From contig NC_079135.1 in assembly GCF_945859705.1 (NCBI RefSeq), forward strand, positions 18,540,501 to 18,604,500: a stretch of DNA of 64,000 nucleotides, given 5' to 3'. Shown in pieces: positions 49,032 to 61,770 of the stretch. The notes under the pieces were generated by a model. That model was not told where the DNA came from and made no database searches. It worked only from the letters and a program-made list of their open reading frames with translations. The DNA comes from Episyrphus balteatus (lineage: Eukaryota; Arthropoda; Insecta; Diptera; Syrphidae). Both the position numbers and the translations under genes were made by a program. The number at the start of each line of letters is the position of its first letter. Position 1 is the stretch's first letter.

Positions 49032-52000
49032 TAAACTACTTTTTAAATTTGTTACTCACATTGGATGTTTTAAAGAGTGTTCCCGGAATAACTTGCGCAT
49101 ATTTGCTTTTAAGAGCATTTAACAATGCCAGATTCCAAAATCATTTTCTTTGACTTCGAGGGGTAGAAGCCATTTTTTCCTTCCGCAATTTTAGCAATTA
49201 TTTAGGAAATTATAACTTCGCATTTTTAGTTTCGCAATTTGTACCTGTCGTTTCAACACCGTTATTTCACCGTTATTGCACATGTTATTATTGTAACATC
49301 TCTACGAGATGTCATTATGCAAAATATCTTTTTGTCGATTGAAATAATTTTTAAAAAAACAGCAAAATGTTTTGTTGCTACCTATATCTAGTGGATTTTT
49401 GTAAACTCAAGTTATACAAAATTTCCTTGTGATCCTTCAGCTATTGGACAATTTTGGCAATTTTTCAATGAATTTCAGACCTTTCCAATAGCATGTAAAG
49501 TATTTGATTTGAGTAAAAAATTTATCTTTTCAAGCACGAGCAATTTTTAATTAAAATCGGTTGAAAATTGCAAAAAATACTTGTGTAATGAGTTAAATTT
49601 TAAAATTTCATTTCTTTTTCCCGAAAGTTCAGATTTTGGAGCTATACCAAAAAACAAAAAATTATGTTTGACTTGGATCAACAAGCCTTAAGAGTCGTAC
49701 TGGGATCTATTCACATTAATATAGTCTTCAAAATCTAAAGTTTAGAGCTCGAGCTCCAAAATAAGTATACAGTTTGATCTTATGAATTAAGTTGAGTTTT
49801 TAGAAAAAAAAATCAAAATCGTTGGAAGCGTTGGAATGCAAACTTGATGTATCTATAAAATCTATAATGGCAAGTTAAAACAGGTTTTAATTTTTAAAAG
49901 TTCCCAGAAAATAAATTAATGCTTTTAACTGGCTTTTCTAGTCAGAACTGCCTGATATTTGATATTGTTATCAAAATCCTTAGGGCCGTTCACAAAAGCA
50001 GTTAAATAGCAGGAACCGTTAATTTAAACCATGGAATGCTTTCAAAAATGGTTGAGGTACAGAAAAAAAGGCAGACGAATTCCATTTTTGTTTAGTTTTT
50101 TCATTACCGTTCGTATAGTCATGTTTTTGTTTTTTTTTTTTTCTATAACAAAATTAGACCCCTTATTAAATTTAATCTCTAGTCCTTTTCATTTCCTCTT
50201 CAGAGTGTAGGTTTTCTTCAGGTTAAAACATCCAATTTGTATCAAGTCTTTTTTTCTGTTTTTAACATTCTTCTGCACCATCGTTCTAGACAAATAAAAA
50301 AAAAAGAATAGCTTTTTCTTACAACTTATTCCTATCGATTGAAATTGTTGCAAAATAAAAAAAATCCCAAGCGATTTCACATGGGAGCTGAAAAAAATTC
50401 AGCCACCCAGTCGCCAATTTTTTGCTCCTCATGTATCTACAATATTTTTTTTGTCGCTGAAGTTTTTTTCTGCTATCCTTTGGATACCATACTATACAAC
50501 CTCATGTGAGATTTTTCTATGTTATAGCTGCATGCAACTTTACTCACTTGTAGCGGGGTGATATCTGTTTTTATTTTATTTTTTTTTTTTTTTGTGATTT
50601 TATTTCTGTTGGACTCATATCCTATGAATGCATTATAATGTAGTAGATGGCTGCACTAAAGCAAAAAATAAATAAAAGAATATAATATACAATACAAGTT
50701 TTTTTTTACATTATTTTGTGTCTATCGTCTGGGAATCAGAACCACAAAATTAAAAAAAAGACAGATAGTTAGGACATTTGATATCGTAAATACCTTAAAC
50801 ATGTGGGAGAAGATTATTTTGTTATGAATCGAATCATCACATTATGACGTCATTTTACAAATATTTAACTTACGGATGTGTTAGTTCTTTGTCATAAATT
50901 ATATTTTAAGCGCCATTCAGTAAGTAGTTATCCCCATTCATTAAACAATTCCAGCACCGACGAAAGGATGAAAAAAAAAATTGAAAACACAAATTTCGGA
51001 CATATGCCGATGTTGGTGTGGTTTCCCTTTCCTTCTTCCATTTTTCAAAGGGTTAAACAAAATATATGCGGATATGCCCGGTGGAAGTTAAAAATCCTTT
51101 TGCTCACAGTTGACTTGATCCAAAACGAAATCCAATGGATTATTATTGTTATTGAAAAGGCGTAGGTAAGGTAAGCAGAGAGGAGTCCAAAAAGGAAAAG
51201 GGTTTCAAATTGGAAGCATATGTTTTTGTCTGAACTGTGTGTGCACATGTCTAGTTGGAAAAACGTAGGTTACTTTCAATTTTAAGATGTGGTGGGTGTT
51301 TACACTTTTTTGTTGGTATTATTATTTGAGATTCATTTACGCATATTTAAATTGATATTAATCTTTGTGGCGGGAAATCTTATGAAAGAGAAATTTCCAT
51401 AGTTTAGTTTTGTTATCGTTTTTAATCGCATTCTGACATGAAATCATATTATGACATCTTTTTGATGAACATATGTTTTTTGTGTTGAGGTTACACTTCA
51501 TTATGTTTGTGATGCTTATGGAGCAAGATTGAAGGATATGTTTTGAAGGGTTTTAATTGTATTTAGGATGTGCGTTTGGGTTAATTTTTGTTTCAATTCG
51601 TTTGCGTTAATGTCATTGAACTCTATGAAAGCCATGACATTGTAAATGGTAGTTTTTATTTTTTATTCGCAATTTGAAATTTTTCCCATTTTTTCTGCGT
51701 TTACCAATGAATTCAAACAAAAATCAGAAAACAGTTCATTGTCATTTGACTTAAATTTTGTATGTTTCAGCAAAAAAAAATTCTTTATGTTCTAGTTAAA
51801 TTTAATTTAAAGTGGTAGGTTCGTTTTAATTGTCTTTGGGTGGCTAATTTTATATTTTATGGGTGCTGAACAAGAATATAAATTTGTCCAAACAAATTTC
51901 TTGAAGCAGATATGAGAAAATACCGAAATACTTGTTATTGGTGTACCATATATGTTTTTGTACGCCTTTTGGTAGCAATTTTTTCTTAGAGCGATTTTGT

Positions 52001-55000
52001 TTTGTCTATAAAGACTGATTCCAATCTAGAGTCCTTAAATTTTAATGTCTATTAAATAAAAAAAAAAACTCTTAGACCAACAGAAAGTAATTCTATGAAG
52101 CTACACAGAGAAAAAAAAAAACAATGTAAAAACAAGTAGTTCTTAAAATAAAGCGATTTCAACTTTTTATAATTCTTTCAACTCCCGGCTGAGATTGTAA
52201 TTTTTTTGTCAGATGAAAAAATTCAATGCAATTAAGAAATAAGAAGAAAGCGGTCAGAGAAGATTAACAAACAAAAAGCGCAAAGAATCCATTTTCAATC
52301 GCCATCCAAGAATGAAGTTAACTTAAAGTTATCCTACAGTAAAACTCATGAGTAGGGATTGTACTTTTAAGAAAGGGATAAAATTAAGTTTAATTTTCTG
52401 AAAACCGACGAAAACTGAAAATCGTATTAAAAATTACAATTATCTGATTTTTTTTTTTATCCAATTTCGAAGAGTCACTCCTCACTTGTTATTTAATATA
52501 TTGATACCTTAAGGTCTGATTCATTATGAGAGAGCAAGACTTGTGTTCAACGATAGTGAAATTGATGCCTAATTTTAGACGTTTGGCCAAATATTTTCAT
52601 TCTTTTTACATACTTTTTTCTTATTGCTGTTAAAAATAAACAAAATGCCAAAGCAAAAAAAATGTGACCTGAAAATGGCGTTTTGCTCTCGTCTCGTAAT
52701 ACTTGAATCAGGTATGAAAAATTTTCAAACAAAACTTTTTCGTATGATTTTCCGAAAACTCAAAAGTGTTGATGTTTACATGATTTTCCAAGTTCAGCAA
52801 AGAAGTGTTAAAGTAAAATTAATTATAGTGAAAAATACCTATAAAAGTCTTTTTGAAAAATATAACTTTGTCTAACTAGTACTTTTTCAACTTAAATAAA
52901 TATTTGTTTGATAAAACTGGCAATGATATATCAAGTAAAAGTATCAAATTAGATTCATAATTTTAATCAAATTCGTTCAGAAATTGATTAAAAATCATAA
53001 ATTAATGAATGCTTCGAAACCGACAAAAAATTAACAGAGACAATATCTTTTTTACATTAATTTGGGTAAAATCATACGGAAACTACATAGAGAAAGTTCA
53101 CCCGGTTGATTTAAACTTAGTTTACTTTCAATTTAGTGAAAAATGTCCTTACTTACCTACATAGTTGATCATAATTGAGGTGCATAGTTTCCACATTTTT
53201 AAAGTATATTGTGGTAGCTGCACAGAAAAAACTAAGTCACTTTGAATCAAAATGACGATCTCCTTAAATTAACATTCTTGAAGTATTATCTTTTTTATAA
53301 AAACCTTTTAAAATCTGTTAAAATCAAAGTTAACTTCATTTCATTTTATTATGTATTATTTAAAAAATAAATGGAAATGTATCTGCTAAGACTGAAGTGA
53401 TTTCTCATTATCTTTATGTGCATTCTTATTGAAATGAAAAGAGTATAAAAAAATAAAAGGATGTTCACATTGACTTAAAGCGATTCTTCTGGAAAAAAAA
53501 TTTAATTTAATACAGATTTCAATTGTTTTAGGCAAGTATTTTTTCCGTGTAGATACTTCATACTTTGTTGAGCATTAAACATGTAAAGTTTTTTTTTCCA
53601 TTAGTTTTTGATTCGCAAGTCAACAGATATCGAAAATATTCTAAACTAAAATTTCTTCCAATAGTAAAAAAAAAAAAATCAGGAAATCTGTTATTTACAG
53701 TTTTCATTTCCTTTAAAATAAACACCATTTAAATAGATTCTTTTTAATTTGAAATAACATCAAGTATTTTCCGTTAAACATAAAATAAAAATAAAAACGA
53801 TATCAATTCTTTTTCTTAAACAAATGAAAATCCTTTTCATATCAAATAAATTTGCATATTATCCTCAAAAAAATATAACGGCCATTTCCTTTTTAATAAT
53901 AAAAACTGGTTTCACTAAAAATTCCGTTAAAATTTCAATATAAATAGGTAAATACAAAAAAAATAAGTCTTTTTTTTTATTACTTTTCTTATTGTATTCA
54001 TTGCTTCCATATATTCTTGTTTACCATTTTCAAATCTTAAGAAATGATAAAAAAAAAACAACAACAAAAAAACAATATCCGTTTCTTCTTCCACCAATAG
54101 AATTTTTTTCTTTATAAGTTTCCTTGAAGGTATCCTTAAATAAACTTACCCTCCCAGATTTTTTTTTTACCTAACTGCTTTTATGTGATAAACTCAAGTA
54201 AATTAGTACTCTATATACTTGTACCTAAGAAAAAAAATGCCTATGTAAGTCTTCCATGACAGTGACAAACCAACCCCTAACAAGACTGTCTTCCTTTGCC
54301 ATTGGCAAACGATCACCGTACCGTTGTTAGGGGGACCAAATTTTCGTTAGGTAGGTATAGGTATTTATGTAATTTTTTTTCTTGTTGGTTTAATATCAAA
54401 CCCGAAAATTCCATTATCATTAATACACATGCGGGATCTTTTGTATGAAAAATTCTTACACATATTTTATATGAGACAGAAAGACTAGGAAAAAAAAATC
54501 AGTTACGGCCAAATATTTAATATGCCAAAAGAAAACAGGAATTCCACTAGAATCGAATTTAATATTTAACAAAAAAATATAAAAAAAAAAACTCACAAAA
54601 AAATGTAATACCAAAGGATCCCCTCTGATAAAATATGTCTTCGTTTTTTTTTAGGTTTTGATTATTTGATAAACTGGCAATGAAATTTTTCAGTTTTTTC
54701 TACCCCCAGCGAGCACCAAAAATACTTAACTGACCATTTAGCACACACAAAAGTCCAATAACAACAATCAAACCAAAAAAAAAAACCTATTTCAAGAAAC
54801 GTCCAAAAGACATTAGCGCGCGGTACAAGTTCGTGTCATCAACATCATCTGCAACAACCCACCATCGATTGCCGCCGCGCCGCTCGGCAGGATGGTCGAT
54901 GATGGTGTTTTTTTTTTTTAAGTTTTTTTTTGCCCTTACAACCCCACCATATATTGCGCAAAGGGCAGATGGAATTTTGATCGACAGGAATTTCGTCTTA

Positions 55001-55739
55001 AAACTCCTTAATTTATAAGAGTATTTTGAGAAATAGTTTTAGTTTTTTGTGCAGACTTTTCCGATATCACACAACACAAAATGCGCAGACGCAGACTCTC
55101 CATGATGTGAATGTGTTTTTTTTTTTTTCGTTTAGGTCTCATCTTCACCCGATCTTGTAGCTGGACTTTTTTTTTTTGTTTAAAGGCTTAATTTTTATGT
55201 ATCGTCTAGAGAGAGAGAAAAAGACCCATGATATAAAACAAGATGTGATCCTGTGAGTTTGGTAGAAGATGCTGGTAAGCGAGTCAAAAAAAAAAAAAAA
55301 AAATTGTAATGAAGCCTCCTTGTTGTTGTTGTTATTGTCATGGTGATCGTTTAGGAAACGAGCAATCGGTTATATGTAGGTCCAATGGCCATTCTTCACT
55401 CTGCTCTGCATCTCGCAATGTGTATATTGGGACCTTAAAAGTGCTAAACTCATAAAAAATCCTTCACCATCATCATCATCTCTCGCGTTCAGGACATATA
55501 GCATAAAGCAGGGTATATCTACACTCCCCGCAACTTAGTGCACCCAATGGATATATAAAATTAAGTGAAAAAGAATTGGTTACCAATATTGTTGCTTCAC
55601 ATTGATGGCTGGCTGGACACAAAAGACGAGGGAAAGACGGTCGACAAAAGGGTAGCAAAAAAAAAAACTTCTTACAAACATTATTTGTGTATTAAAATCA
55701 CGTATCATTTATTTATTGCAAATGGAGGGTCTTTAAGCG

Positions 55740-56012
55740 ATGGGTGATGGTGGTTTAGCAGGCGGCGGTGGCAGTGGCGGCGGTGGTGGTGGCGGCCGGC
55801 GCATGCTGCTGCCATGTTATCCCACCAAAGCGCACATTACTGTGCGCGTACCGAACAAACTCTCTCAGTCTCTCAGTGTGGTGATGGATCGTGGGGCAAC
55901 TGGTTTCCTGGGCCTTGCCACATTTAACCATTTAAACACTGAGGTTTATATAATTAGATACATTTCAAAAAAGAGTTTTATAAAAAGTAGGTACCTACAC
56001 TTTTTCATTTGA
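55740..56012 (+). other. GC-rich, Gly-rich open frame of uncertain status
   Basis: An ATG frame of 90 codons begins MGDGGLAGGGGSGGGGGGG and continues RRMLLPCYPTKAHITVRVP. The first ~185 bp are far more GC-rich than anything nearby, then the frame drifts into AT-rich sequence without an obvious donor. It could be an alternative first exon of a neighbouring gene, a transcribed GC island, or chance. No homology is recognised, so it is not called a gene. Confidence 0.3.
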
Positions 56013-57469
56013 CAGTTGTTTTAGGTGAGATTTTTAAAAAAATTAAGAGTGCTATTAGCTAGAGAATTAAAAAACAAAGAAATAGAAACCGATCTTATGG
56101 TTTTAAGTTAAAAATTGCGTCTGCAATCTGTTAACAAACATATGACAAAATTTTTTTTAAGTTGGTGCAAAAAATCTATTTTTCTTACTTTTCTTAGACG
56201 AAACGTAATGCAACTTTATTTAAAGCTCAAAAATATCACATTTAAATCCATTTTTTTTTTCTGTCAAAGTGAGCCTAATTAAATAAACCACACTGTAAAC
56301 TTCTTGCTTCTTTCTCCAGGCTCTTTAACTAATTATAAATTTTTTCTTCTATCTTTTCTCTGAATCTGTTTGTTTAGTTGGGCATTATACTATAGTGTGT
56401 CCCATCATCATCATCATCGATGGCAAAGTGTTTATGTCCATCCGAAGACACACAGTTCCACACAAGAGCAACAAAAAAAAAACAAAAACCTACAACAACA
56501 ACAATAATAACAACAAAAAAATCCTTTAGCATTATGTTTATGGTTTAAGAGTTACAGAGAGCGCTACCGTGTTGTACAATACCAGAACATGATGAATATC
56601 CATTTTTTTTTTTGTGTCTGTGGTTGCGCCTCCTGAACCTGAGCTCTAGATGTGTATTTTTCTTGCATGAAGCGCACTTTTGATTGGGGTTTTATGGTCT
56701 CGCAAAAGAATATTGCTGCTCTGGTCAAGCAAAACCGTTTATGGTTATAATGTTGTTTTTTTTTTTTATTTTTCAATATACTTGTACCTAACCCATGGAA
56801 CAATATTCATAAAAATAAAATTAAATCGACTGTTAATTTAGTACCAGATCAGATATATTTTATTGCAGCAGAAAAAAAAGGTTCATCATATTTAGACAGG
56901 TATTCTCTCACAAAAGACTATATGGTATAGAGAGAAGCGGTTTTTAATTATTGTCAATTTTAATTGTGGCAATATAATTTCATGGTGGAACACACTGTTA
57001 TGCATTGAAGAGCAGAGCATCTTAGATTTTTTCCACAATCACCTTGCAGGTGGCCACACAATTATATACAGAAAAACCAGGCATATTTAAAGTTTTTGAG
57101 GGATTCCTCACAAGCATTGAATAAAACAAGATTTCATAAAAATTTCAAAAAGATTTAGATGCGTTTTTGTTATTCATGTTATTTTTAGATGCAAACGAGC
57201 AGTTTCAGATTTTTTAAATCTCAAAACACTTAACTCCCAAAACTTGTATGCATTGTTTCTTATATCAAAGCAGTTAGCTCGCATATACCTGAAAATAGTT
57301 TTCTTTATGTTATGTTTAAATTTTATCGAACAAACCTTGATGCAGAAAGACAGAAAACTTAATGCTAACAAATTATTTTTTTTAAAGATTCTTTAAAAAA
57401 TTCTATATTTTATATTGACACCAATGAACGAATAAGCCAATTTGAAAGAGCAAGCTCTGAAATAAGGGT

Positions 57470-57700
57470 TTTTTAAAATAAAGTTCGCAAATCAGCTCTT
57501 TTGTTTAAATTCATAAATTATTATTTTTAAAATTATCAAATAAAAGAAATGAACCAAGAAAAAAGGATTTTTATCTGAAAACACGAATGTTATCTCAAAA
57601 TTGGAAAATAATTAAAAAATAGATGATTTATTATTTTTTAATAACGAAATGGATTGAAATATTTTATTTATTTTCTTGATTCTTTTACAATGAGTCCTAT
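57470..57700 (+). repeat. Isolated copy of the ~470-bp repeat
   Basis: It shares aaaataaagttcgcaaatca, gctcttttgtttaaatt and, further on, aaaaaggatttttatctgaa and attggaaaataattaaaaa with the tandem copies at 60728-61650. It is diverged and incomplete. Confidence 0.65.
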
Positions 57701-60700
57701 TTTTTTTCTAAAATTGATTTAAGTTTTGGTATCTTCTGAGGCTCTCAAATTCCTTTCATATCCTATTTGAAATTTCCAGCTTTCGTGTATGATTCAATGT
57801 TTTTAAGTTCATTAACAAAAAAAAAAAAAAAAAAAAAAAAAATTTTTAAAGGTTACCTATAACTAAAATTTATTTAAAAAAAAAAAATATTTCGGAAACA
57901 TTCAAATGAATGAAATCAGTACCTAGGTACATATCTACATAATAATCATAGACTTTTGTCATTAGTTATCCCGTACAGTGCGATAAATAATCTCATTAGT
58001 CAGTGTTACTCAATTAGAATCAACAGTTAACTAGTTTGCAAATCACTGATCTGCTATATAAAAATCGCCTTTGAAGAAAACCATAATTTTGAAAGAGTAT
58101 TTTGTGTGAAAATTTCCAACGAAGCCAACATTGCTGTGGAATGTCAAGTTTTTACGATATTTCAATATTTACAAGTCAAAAATGCAATTTTTGTAAACTT
58201 TCGACTCTGAATTACGCCCCCCTTATTTTTTTTTTTTCAAAACAATACACCTTTGCAATCTCAAAAAGGTTAACTACACTAATGCTTTTTTTTTAGGATA
58301 TACCAATTTATGTCTTCTGATTTGGAGTTAAAAAAAAAAGAAAAAAAACAAAATATGGAAAAACATATAATTTTGATTGAACATAAGAAAAATGTCATTA
58401 AACATTCGTTTTTGAGATTATAAAATAAATAAAAAAAGTGATGAGCTCAATTTTCTATTTTGAGATCATATTTGTATTCTAAAATTTCGGAAGAATTGAT
58501 GTGTTTTTTTCTTACTGTTAATATGTTGCTTTTTTCTACAACAATATTTCCATTTTGAAAACCTCTGAGGTAGAAAGTTTTTCACATTATTCTTGTACTT
58601 AAAAAAATATATAAATCAAATTTAATAATGTAACAATGCAAACTAAGAAATTGAATTTTTTTTTTTGAAGACCAAAGCTTTAAATTTAACGCAATTTAAA
58701 TATCAGATTTAAATATTTCTTCAAATGAGTCTTGCATATTTCAGTCAGATCAGTCCAACACTTTAATTTTTTACTGCTACAATATCTGATAACCGATTAA
58801 TAATAAGATGTATTTTAAAAATTATTCATTTTTTTAAATCTATTAGTGTTAATTTTTTGGAAACCAAATTAAGATTAAGAAATATCGAATTTCTGATGGT
58901 TTCAAAAAAATTAAGAAGACAAAAAAAAATATTTTTGCAAACCAGTGTTTCTATTAGATACATTTTGTAAGCCAAAAAAAAAGTATTAAACATTATTTTT
59001 TGTTAATTTAACAAGAAACTTGTCATTTTCTCTTCAGATTCCTATTAATTTAACGAATCTTTATGTTATTAAAAAAAACGCTGATCATTTTTTACTTAAA
59101 TGGTCTTAAGGTAAAATTTAATTTTGCTTGCAGTTAAGTTTTCTTTTATCAAATATTTAAATGCAATAAATTGGTTTCTGAAATGAGTAAAGTTCTTCAA
59201 TTGTTTAAGTTTGTTACATCAGATTTTTGATGAATATTTTTTTAATTAATTTTTAATTTTTAGAAAACAAAAACAATACTTTCAAATGGCTACAGTCATT
59301 TAAAATAAAATAATTAAATCAATTTCTTGTTTATGATTTTTATAAAACATAAAAACAAAAAACAAATCTAGGAATAAAATTAAACTATAAAAAATTGCTT
59401 AAGATACATTTTTTTTTTCAAGATTTTCAGTTACCAAATGCTTTTTTTTAACTACCAAAAAGGATAACAATTTCAAACAAATTAACAAAATTTTTGTTTA
59501 AAAAAAAAACTTCTTTCCCACATAAAAATAAAGCAAAAAAAAAGCATTTTAACCCTTTCATATAATCTCACAAACGCCCAAATTAAGTTAGAAAAAAAAT
59601 ACATCATCTCCCAAAAAAACAAATTAAGCCTCTAAAAAAAAATCTGATCCTACCAAATTCACACGCTAAAAAATATATTCAAATATCCATACACACCGTA
59701 TAAGACGCATTCATTGCGAACCAGCAGATAAAAAAAAATCGAAAGTGATATAAAAAAAAAGGTTTTTTCAACTAAAACCAAATATAAAAAAAACCGATGC
59801 GCAACCTACAAAAAAAAATTACTCCGAATATCTCTCCAGTTAGGTAGTTTCTGATATTCTATGTCGAGAACCAAAAACTCTGCTAGTTTTTTGCTTTAAA
59901 TATATTCTAAATAAAACTGAATCCTGATCCTGACAATAATGATGAGTAAATCTCACGTTTCGTCAAAACGAGTATTAGCGACTCCAGGCGAAATTGGTTG
60001 CGTTTTTTTCATTCGACTTCGACCCATTCAAATTTTTGTATGCAGATGAGGCGAAGAAGGTATACAGCGTGGCGGCTAGCATACATCAGCACACACAACA
60101 GCACCAACGAATTTTTTAAACAAAAGGGGTCCGTCCTCCGGGTCGGCATCAGGAGATTTTTTTTTTTCATAGTTTTTTTGGATGGAAAAAAAAAGTTTAT
60201 AGCAGAAAAAAAAATTCGGTTAACCCTTTCGATTTTTAAAGGATTTAGTTTTTTTTTTGTGTATATTTACTCATACAGGGATTTTTTGATTCAAGTTTTT
60301 TTTTTTTGCTTTTTTGCTGTTTTGTCTTCCGTGAGACGTAGGTCGTAGTTGTCTTCATTGCCGCGAGAAAAGGGATAACGATTTTGACCGTGGTCCATGT
60401 TACGTACGACTTTTTGTTTCAGGTAGGTAGACACACTGAGGAAGATGTAGTTTTTTTTTTGTTTGCTTCTTCGTCTTCTTATAATTCTATGGTTATGGGA
60501 ACTGGAGTTTTTTTTTTTTTGTCTTTGAAAATGTTGAGACTGAAAGTGATTTGCATACCTTTTCGATTTTTTTTACTTAATTTTAAATCATTTTTTTTTT
60601 ACTTTTGAAAAAAAAAAATGTTATATAAAAAATTTGAATGCATGTATAGGATGAATTTCGTGTGAATATTTTTTTTTAAGGAAATCAATTTAAAAAATAA

Positions 60701-60727
60701 AATTTATTTGATAAAAAAAATAATAAA

Positions 60728-61770
60728 AAAAATCTGTTTGGAAAAATAAATTAAATACAAGGATGTAGCAGTAAAAACATTTTTCTTAGTTTTATGTAAA
60801 AATTAAATTTTCCTGTTATATTTGAATATATTTGTTTTAATTCAAATTCGGCAGACTTTAACATATTAAATAATTTTCTTTCTTAAAATAAAGTTCGCAA
60901 ATCAGCTCTTTTGTTTAAATTAATTCTTTATTACTTTGCTCTGTAAAAGATTAATTTCTTCAAAATAAATTTTAAGAATTATAAAACTAGAAGAAAATAA
61001 ATCAAGAAAAAGGATTTTTATCTAGAAACCCAAATAGTGTTGAAAAATTGGAAAATAATTAAAAAGCTAGAAAACCTTAGGTTGTTAAGCAGAGTGTTGA
61101 TGGAAATATTTTTTTTTATTTGTTGTTTTATAAAAAGTTCTTTTTTTTTCCTTGAATTCGCTTAAATTTTCATTTTCATATTAATATTAAAAAATCTATT
61201 TGGAAAAACTATTTTAATACAGGGATGTAGCAGTTAAATTATTTTTCTTAGTTTTTTATGAACCTGTTATGTCTGTCTGAACCTGTTATGTCTGAATATA
61301 TTTGTTTGAAGTCAAGTCTGGCTAACGTTCATATTTTAAAATATTGTTTTCTTAAAATAAAGTTCGCAAATCAGCTCTTTTGTTTAAATGCATGTAGGTA
61401 ATTATTATTTTGCTCTGCAATTTATATGTTTCTTCAAAATAAGTTTTAAAAAATAAAACTGGAAGGAAATAAACTAGGAAAAACGGATTTTGATCTGAAA
61501 ACACGAATGGAATCACAAAAATTGGAAAATAGTTAAAAATAGAAACTTTATTTTTACAAACAAAATTGACTGAAATATTTTTTTATTTTTTTTGAAAAAT
61601 GAAACTGGAAGGAAATGAGCTAATAATTAATAAATTATTTTTTACTTTTTTTTTTTTTTATTTGAAACTGGAATTAAATAAACTATAAAAAAATGATTTT
61701 ATCTGAAAACACGAATGGATTCGTAAAATAGGAAAATAATTCAAAAATAGAAAATTTAATTTTTATTAGC
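60728..61770 (+). repeat. Tandem duplication of a ~470-bp AT-rich unit plus partial copies
   Basis: Two head-to-tail copies (about 60728-61192 and 61193-61650) share in order: ctgtttggaaaaa/ctatttggaaaaa, gggatgtagcagt, gaatatatttgttt, aaaataaagttcgcaaatca, gctcttttgtttaaat and ttggaaaata. The spacing of the central phrase is 468 bp (about 60887 and 61355). A third partial copy follows at about 61655-61770. No coding function. Confidence 0.75.

Noticed and set aside
59998..60608. Arg- and Phe-rich plus-strand frames
   Set aside because: They are driven by T-tracts and lack homology or exon signals.
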